Below, piece by piece: positions 59,177 through 64,000 of a stretch of 64,000 bases of DNA (the first letter of the stretch is position 1; each line of letters begins with the position of its first letter). Source of the DNA: Mycolicibacterium lutetiense (lineage in GTDB: Bacteria > Actinomycetota > Actinomycetes > Mycobacteriales > Mycobacteriaceae); contig NZ_JAGIOP010000001.1 in NCBI RefSeq assembly GCF_017876775.1, positions 372,001 through 436,000 on the forward strand, in the 5' to 3' direction. A program made the position numbers and the translations under genes. The notes under the pieces are model-generated. The model was not told the origin of the DNA. It made no database searches and was given only the letters and a program-made list of their open reading frames with translations.

Positions 59177-59884
59177 ATGATCGAAGTCTGCGGACTGGCC
59201 AAGGCCTTCGGCGGTGCGCCGGCACTGTGCGATGTCACCGCAACATTCCCGCCCGCCACCGTCACCGGACTCCTCGGCCTCAACGGTGCCGGAAAAACCA
59301 CGCTGCTCCGGTTGATCGCCGGCCTCGAGCGACCTGACCGCGGCACGGTGACGTTGTGCGGCAAGGCGATTGACAGGTATGCCGAGCCCATGCGGGTGCT
59401 CGGTGTGCACGGTGACCCATCCACCATGGACCCGCGGCACAGCCCACTGCGCCACCTGTCCTGGTTGGCGGCATTGGGCGATATCCCCAGCGGGCGCATC
59501 GACGCGGTGTTGGCCCAGGTGGGTCTGTCCGAGTACCGGCACCGGCGGATCGCGGGACTGTCGATGGGTGCCCGGCAGCGGCTGGCCATCGCCGGTGCAC
59601 TGCTGGCCGAGCCGCGGGTGCTGATCTTCGACGAACCGGTCAACGGCCTTGATGTCCCGGGCATCGTCTGGCTGCGGGAGTTGTTGCGGCAGTTGGCTGC
59701 CGACGGGTGCACAGTCGTAGTGGCCAGTCATGTGCTCGGTGAGGTGACATTGACCGCCGACCGACTGCTGGTGATGGACCGGGGTCGCGTCGCCGCTGCA
59801 GGCAGCCTCGATGAGATCGTTCCCGCCGATGCCGATCCACGTCTGCATCTGGAGGCCATGTTGCTCGGAATGGCCCCGGTATGA
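59177..59884 (+). CDS. ABC transporter ATP-binding protein (exporter class)
   Basis: The 235-residue ATPase shows Walker A GLNGAGKTT, a short Q-loop region, signature LSMGARQRLAIAGALL and Walker B VLIFDEPVNGLD, like DrrA/CcmA-type exporters. It starts 7 bp after the MTB12-like gene and overlaps the permease by 4 bp. The cargo is unknown. Confidence 0.93.
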   Translation: MIEVCGLAKAFGGAPALCDVTATFPPATVTGLLGLNGAGKTTLLRLIAGLERPDRGTVTLCGKAIDRYAEPMRVLGVHGDPSTMDPRHSPLRHLSWLAALGDIPSGRIDAVLAQVGLSEYRHRRIAGLSMGARQRLAIAGALLAEPRVLIFDEPVNGLDVPGIVWLRELLRQLAADGCTVVVASHVLGEVTLTADRLLVMDRGRVAAAGSLDEIVPADADPRLHLEAMLLGMAPV

Positions 59885-60669
59885 CCGCACACGTGTTGCG
59901 CAGCATGCGTGCCGAGATGACCCGCACCGGCGGTCGCGGTCCGCTGTGGAGTGTCCTGGTCCCGGCTGCGGTGATCCTGCCGGCCATGATCACGTTCCTG
60001 ATCGCCTACGTGGCGGAACGATTCGCCCGAATCCCGGGCCAGAGTTACGTCCAGCAGGTATCGACGACCAATGCCGCCTACTGGGTGATCACGGTGACCG
60101 TGGTGCTGTCCGCGCTGGCGGCGGCTCACGGACAGGCACACGAATTCAGGTCCGGCGCACACCAATACGTCCGATTCGCGGTGCCGCGCACCTGGGCGGC
60201 CACCTCCGGCAAGTGGTTGTTCTACGGCACGCTGGGGGCCGCACTGTCGGCGGCCACCGTGGTGCTGGTGCTCGTCGCGCTACCGCAGATTTCAGAGTTG
60301 GTCTACGGGCAGGTGTCGCTGACCGACCCGCACGGCCTGCGCCTGCTCTGGACCGTGCCGCTCTACGCGTTCTTCGCAGCAGGTCTCGGGCTCGGCGTGG
60401 GTGCATTGATCCGGTCGCCTGCCGCTGCCGTCGGCGCAATTCTGCTGTGGGTGTACGTGATCGAGACCGCAGTCGGATACCTGCCCGGCGGTTACTCGAT
60501 GCAACGGTTCATGCCGTTTCTCAACGGTGTCTACGCCACCGGCCAAGACATCGTGCTGAACCCGCCGTGGGGTCCCAACCTCGCGCTGGCGTACACGTGC
60601 GCCTTGTTTTCCGTTGTCCCGCTGTGCAGTACGTGGTGCACTGCACACAGAGGAGGAATCCCGAAATGA
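59881..60669 (+). CDS. ABC-2-type membrane permease
   Basis: The 262-residue protein has six hydrophobic segments (LWSVLVPAAVILPAMITFLI, WVITVTVVLSALAAAHGQAH, WLFYGTLGAALSAATVVLVL and others) and pairs with the ATPase. GQAHEFRSGAHQYVRFAVPR resembles the elbow of ABC-2 permeases for which DNA-linked exporters are named. The ATG overlaps the ATPase stop (ATGA). Confidence 0.88.
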   Translation: MTAHVLRSMRAEMTRTGGRGPLWSVLVPAAVILPAMITFLIAYVAERFARIPGQSYVQQVSTTNAAYWVITVTVVLSALAAAHGQAHEFRSGAHQYVRFAVPRTWAATSGKWLFYGTLGAALSAATVVLVLVALPQISELVYGQVSLTDPHGLRLLWTVPLYAFFAAGLGLGVGALIRSPAAAVGAILLWVYVIETAVGYLPGGYSMQRFMPFLNGVYATGQDIVLNPPWGPNLALAYTCALFSVVPLCSTWCTAHRGGIPK

Positions 60670-61472
60670 CTCGCAAGAATGACCTGCCGCTGGCACAGCG
60701 GTCCGACGCCGATCTGCCGGGGCACTGGCTGCTGGCCCGACTGGGCAAGCGGGTGCTGCGGCCGGGCGGGCTGGAGCTGACCACCCGGCTGCTGGGCTCG
60801 GCCCAGATCGCCGACGCTGACGTCGTCGAACTCGGCCCCGGCCTGGGCCGCACCGCCACCGACATCGCCGCACAACGACCACGGTCATACGTCGGGGTCG
60901 ACGCCAGCTCGGTGGCCTCGGCGCCGCTGCAGAAAGTTGTGGCCGCCACCGGCGGTCGGCTGGTCGATGCCGACGCCGCCGACACCGGCCTGGAGGCCGG
61001 CTCCGCTGACGTCGTGGTCGGCGAGGCCATGCTGACCATGCAAGGCGAGAATGCCAAGAAGGCCATCGTCGACGAGGCCTTCCGGGTCCTGCGCCCCGGC
61101 GGGCGCTACGCCATCCACGAACTGGGGCTGATGCCCGACGAGCTGGCCGAGGAGGTCAAGGACGACATCCGCCGCGAGATGGCCCGGGCCATCAAGGTCA
61201 ACGCCCGCCCGTTGACCGTCAAGGAGTGGTCCGAGCTGTTGACCGGCGCCGGATTTGAGATCAAGAGCGTCGACCTGGCTCCGATGGCGCTGCTGCAACC
61301 ACGCCGGGTGATCGCCGACGAAGGCGTCTTCGGTGCGCTGCGGATCGTCGGCAACGTCCTCACCCACCCGGCCGCCCGCAAGCGGGTGCTCAGCATGCGG
61401 GGAACCTTCAATCGCTACCGCGAGCAGCTGACCGCGGTAGCGATCGTCGCTGTGGTGCCCGGTTCCGACTGA
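60666..61472 (+). CDS. SAM-dependent methyltransferase
   Basis: The 268-residue protein has motif I VVELGPGLGRTATDIAAQRP, then YVGVDASSVASAPLQKVV, DVVVGEAMLTMQGENAKKAI and EAFRVLRPGGRYAIHELGLM. ATG 60666 overlaps the permease stop (ATGA), so it is the last gene of this operon. The substrate is unknown; a small lipid or the exported cargo would be natural. Confidence 0.9.
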   Translation: MTRKNDLPLAQRSDADLPGHWLLARLGKRVLRPGGLELTTRLLGSAQIADADVVELGPGLGRTATDIAAQRPRSYVGVDASSVASAPLQKVVAATGGRLVDADAADTGLEAGSADVVVGEAMLTMQGENAKKAIVDEAFRVLRPGGRYAIHELGLMPDELAEEVKDDIRREMARAIKVNARPLTVKEWSELLTGAGFEIKSVDLAPMALLQPRRVIADEGVFGALRIVGNVLTHPAARKRVLSMRGTFNRYREQLTAVAIVAVVPGSD

Positions 61473-61552
61473 GCGCCGAATCGAAATGGCATCTGAGCCA
61501 AGGTCCCGCCGCCGTGCGCGATAGGCGGCCCGCCGCCGTGCATGATGTGGGC

Positions 61553-62239
61553 ATGCCCCGGCACGGTGATCGCGTCGAATCGGACCGCGGGGTCGGCCTG
61601 CAGCGGCAGCGGGTAGTTGACCTGCTGCGTGCCGCGGACACCCCGGTCGATGCGCGACAGATCGCCGAGACGCTGCGGATCCATGTCACCACGGCGCGGT
61701 TTCACCTGAGCACGCTGGAGGAGCAGGGCGTCATCCGCCGTGGCGGCGCGGCCTCCGGTGCCGGCCGCGTCGGCCGGCCCCGGCTGACCTATGAGATCGC
61801 CCCGCGCCTCGACTACGCCGACATCGTTGCGTTGTTCGCGGCACATCTGGGCGGCACCCCCGAGGAACGGGAAGAGCGCGCGCTGCGGATCGGTGCCGAT
61901 CTGGCGCGTCGGGTGCGGGTGGCGCGCCGGCGCGATGAGACGTCGATCGCCGATCTGGTAGTGGCGACCCTCGGCGAACTGGGATTCAAGGTCCGTTCGG
62001 TGCTCAGCTCGTTCGGCGAGGTGTCCGTGGAGATCTGCACGTGTCCGCTGGCCGAGGTCGCGGTCGATTCCCCCGAGGTGGTGCGGGGCATCCAGCAGGG
62101 CATGATCCAGGAGGTCATCGACCTGAATGCCGAGGTCATCGGTGGTCGATACCAGGCTGCGGTACGCCCCGACGCCCGCCACGGATCGTGTGAGGTGAGC
62201 CTCGTGGTTCGGCCGGTGACGGACCAGTTGCCGGGGTAG
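61553..62239 (+). CDS. SufR/ArsR-like HTH regulator
   Basis: The 228-residue protein has an N-terminal winged HTH (QRVVDLLRAADTPVDARQIA, LRIHVTTARFHLSTLEEQGV, GRPRLTYEIAP). The C-terminal half resembles SufR-type Fe-S regulators (VEICTCPLAEVAVDSPEVVR, GSCEVSLVVRP). Only three cysteines are present and the usual H-P-x-x-C is S-P-x-x-V, so a cluster of the normal type is doubtful. It follows the methyltransferase by 80 bp and may control this operon. Confidence 0.75.
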   Translation: MPRHGDRVESDRGVGLQRQRVVDLLRAADTPVDARQIAETLRIHVTTARFHLSTLEEQGVIRRGGAASGAGRVGRPRLTYEIAPRLDYADIVALFAAHLGGTPEEREERALRIGADLARRVRVARRRDETSIADLVVATLGELGFKVRSVLSSFGEVSVEICTCPLAEVAVDSPEVVRGIQQGMIQEVIDLNAEVIGGRYQAAVRPDARHGSCEVSLVVRPVTDQLPG

Positions 62240-62674
62240 CGAATTACCGATCCCGCATGGCACATCTTTCACAGCTGTCACAGGCGGCTGCCCGCAATGC
62301 TGGTCACGGAGTCTTGACGCCTACGAAAGTTTGCTGGCGTGTCGGGGTGTGATCTACCGCTCACTTTTGCCGGCGAAGGTAAGAATTGCCATTGACGGTC
62401 CCGCTGCTCGCGAAATGTGACATGTCCGAGGGCTCCGTCGAAGTGCCTGGTAACGGGCATTTAATCAGATGCGACCAAAAGGTAACGGCTCGATAACAAA
62501 GATTTTCCTAAGCGCATTCTGAGGGAGAATTGGTGGTGGTCACGTATTCGCTGTGAAGTCGTTCGGGAGCTGTCGGTTCCGTCGCTAGACTCAATGCAAC
62601 CGCGCCACTCCCGGTGCAGATCAACTTGAAATCTAGAGCCGGCTAAAGCTCCGCCGGCGGAGGTGCCGATAACG
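62240..62674. promoter_or_regulatory. Long AT-richer control region of the beta-propeller gene
   Basis: These 435 bp hold no gene. They are richer in A/T than the surroundings. A direct repeat GTAACG (62482-62487) and ATAACA (62493-62498), 11 bp apart, resembles MtrA-type response-regulator sites; another GTAACG is at 62450. The M. tuberculosis homologue Rv1057 is controlled by MprA and SigE, so complex regulation is expected. Confidence 0.45.
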
Positions 62675-63763
62675 ATGGCAAAGAACTTCCTGCGCGCGCT
62701 GACTGCCCTGCGCTCTGGCCGCAATGACCGCGCCATCGACGATATGTCTCCCCGCGGCGTCGTGTTCGACGGTGCGCTCGACGGTATCGACGTCGCCGGT
62801 CTGGCCGAGGTCGGCCGTGGGCCCATCGGCGACATCGCCGTGGATCCCGACCGCGACACCGTGGTGGTCACCAACGCCGGAGCTCAGAGCCTGACGGTCC
62901 TCAATCCCCACACGATGGGCGTGGTGGGCTCGGTCCGACTGGCCGGCGACCCGTTCGCCGTCGTCGTCGCCGATGACCACGCCTACGTCAGCGTCTCGGG
63001 CACCGGGCATGACTCGATCGTCACGGTCGACACCATCACCGGCGCCGTACTTGCCGAATACCCGCTGGCCTTCGGTGTCACCGCCCTGGCGATCAGCCCG
63101 GACGGCAAGCGTGTGTACGCCGGTCGCACCGGCCACGAGCGCATCGACATCGCCGTCATCGACACCACCGCCGAGCGCGTCGGCACGATCGACATCGCCA
63201 CCGGTGCCGGCATGAACCTGGATGCCCTGCAGATCGACTCGACCGGTAAGCGTCTTTGCGTCGCCACCTCCGATCCCCGCGGCAGCCGGCTGGTCGTCGT
63301 CAACACCGAAACCGCCCAGGCAGAGGCCACGGTGTGGGTCGGCGCCCCGATCCGCGACATTGCGATCGGCGACGGCGTTGCCTACGTGCTGACCTCCGAC
63401 CTTGAGAATCGCGGCGTGGTCCACACCGTGGACCTGTCCGCCGGGACCGTGGTGGACGCCGTCGAGGTCGGCGGGGCACCGACCCAGCTGGTGCTGAGCC
63501 CCGACGCCACCCGCGCGTACCTGGTCGACTACGACCGTGTCGTCGTCTGGTGCGCACTGACCAGCGAAATTCAAGGCAGCATCGACGTGCACGCGCAGCC
63601 CGCGGCGGTCGCCTTGTGCGACAACGGAACTCGGCTCTACATCGCCGACTATGCCGGCCAGGTCAACGCCTTCGACGTCGCCGAGTCGCTGTACTCGCAG
63701 CTGTCCGCGGTGCACGCGGTGGAGATGCACGCACTGCCCGCCCTGGCGCCGGTCGGCGTCTGA
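62675..63763 (+). CDS. YncE/Rv1057-like seven-bladed beta-propeller protein
   Basis: The 362-residue protein is a run of about seven propeller blades (IGDIAVDPDRDTVVVTNAGA, ALAISPDGKRVYAGRTGHER, DALQIDSTGKRLCVATSDPR, QLVLSPDATRAYLVDYDRVV). It has no signal peptide. It resembles Rv1057, a stress-induced protein. ATG 62675 (MAKNFLRALTALRSG) is chosen, with GGAGG about 11 nt upstream. Confidence 0.88.
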   Translation: MAKNFLRALTALRSGRNDRAIDDMSPRGVVFDGALDGIDVAGLAEVGRGPIGDIAVDPDRDTVVVTNAGAQSLTVLNPHTMGVVGSVRLAGDPFAVVVADDHAYVSVSGTGHDSIVTVDTITGAVLAEYPLAFGVTALAISPDGKRVYAGRTGHERIDIAVIDTTAERVGTIDIATGAGMNLDALQIDSTGKRLCVATSDPRGSRLVVVNTETAQAEATVWVGAPIRDIAIGDGVAYVLTSDLENRGVVHTVDLSAGTVVDAVEVGGAPTQLVLSPDATRAYLVDYDRVVVWCALTSEIQGSIDVHAQPAAVALCDNGTRLYIADYAGQVNAFDVAESLYSQLSAVHAVEMHALPALAPVGV

Positions 63764-63960
63764 TTCATCGCGGGTGCCGCCCCCCCATTTGTGAAGGCAA
63801 TGATCTTCCACCACGGTGGCCCGGATATCCGCTGGTAGCGGGATTGCTCCGATAACCCTGAGACCCTTCGCGGCCGTCAATTGAGGGCTGCTGTTCGTGG
63901 GCGCTGAGTCGTAGAATCTCTCCATAAGCAGGGTCGAGGGTGATCCAAGGGAGACCTGCG
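63764..63960. other. Intergenic, upstream of the last gene
   Basis: No gene is seen. TAGAAT at 63912 could be a -10 element for the gene starting at 63961, but no -35 at the right spacing is clear. Confidence 0.35.
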
Positions 63961-64000
63961 ATGAGCTGCATGATTCATCGCGTGACAACCATCAGCATGG
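63961..64000 (+). CDS. Start of a gene cut by the window end
   Basis: ATG 63961 has AGGGAG about 8 nt upstream, and the frame stays open (MSCMIHRVTTISM) to the window end. Too little is visible to name it. Confidence 0.5.
   Translation, partial: MSCMIHRVTTISM

Noticed and set aside
62633..63988. 451-codon minus-strand frame across the beta-propeller gene
   Set aside because: It mirrors a well-defined propeller gene; histidine/aspartate-rich reverse frames are typical shadows in this GC range.

Overview
The window is high-GC DNA from a mycobacterium, most likely a fast-growing Mycolicibacterium-type species. The evidence is the gene set: a Kdp potassium system, two WhiB proteins, a DUF4193 protein, a cutinase, an MTB12-like secreted antigen, a Ddn-like F420 oxidoreductase, a CDP-diacylglycerol diphosphatase and an Rv1057-like beta-propeller. 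GTG starts, 4-bp ATGA/GTGA stop-start overlaps and apparent leaderless starts also fit. Species level cannot be fixed from sequence reading alone.

Layout. 1-417 is the 3' end of an IS110-type transposase. 446-8579 is a complete kdpFABCDE operon on the minus strand, preceded by a 27-codon membrane micro-ORF. Divergent from it is an orphan second kdpA (8907-10544), followed by a coupled set: LysA-like protein, FAD monooxygenase, DUF4389 protein and methyltransferase. An FtsX/MacB-type ABC exporter, a Ddn-like oxidoreductase and a hemerythrin-like protein follow on the minus strand. At 18453-21009 one IS3-family element is interrupted by a second, and both have recognisable target duplications.

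21082-29841 is a small prophage-like satellite of about 8.8 kb, organised like phiRv1/phiRv2 of M. tuberculosis. It has a tyrosine integrase, an Xre-type repressor, a divergent xis-led early operon, a primase/helicase-like ATPase containing iteron-like palindromes, its own WhiB protein, a scaffold-like protein and a capsid protein. I see no terminase, portal or tail genes. It sits in the 5' end of a tRNA-Leu(UAA) gene, and a 19-bp copy of that 5' end marks the far boundary.

30.0-42.9 kb carries secreted and envelope functions: HNH nuclease, Cdh, cutinase, an M64 peptidase with an FG-GAP propeller, a large secreted lipase-like hydrolase, an MDR oxidoreductase, a PhoU-WhiB pair and a GH16 glucanase. 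42.9-54.2 kb has a YczE-type membrane protein and a MalT-like regulator. It also holds a four-gene operon (unknown protein, DyP peroxidase-like, GATase-like, BASS transporter), a YeeE/YedE transporter, a decayed CadI/ArsI glyoxalase, DUF4193 and a TauD dioxygenase. 54.5-64.0 kb has a glutamine-type ABC importer, a DUF3060 protein and a lysin-like amidase. These are followed by a possible iron-regulated set (MTB12-like protein, ABC exporter, methyltransferase), a SufR-like regulator and a beta-propeller protein.

The points most worth following are the satellite (nested operator, in-gene iterons, WhiB cargo, integration in the UUA-decoding tRNA), the orphan KdpA with a changed selectivity-filter segment, and the uncharacterised DyP operon.
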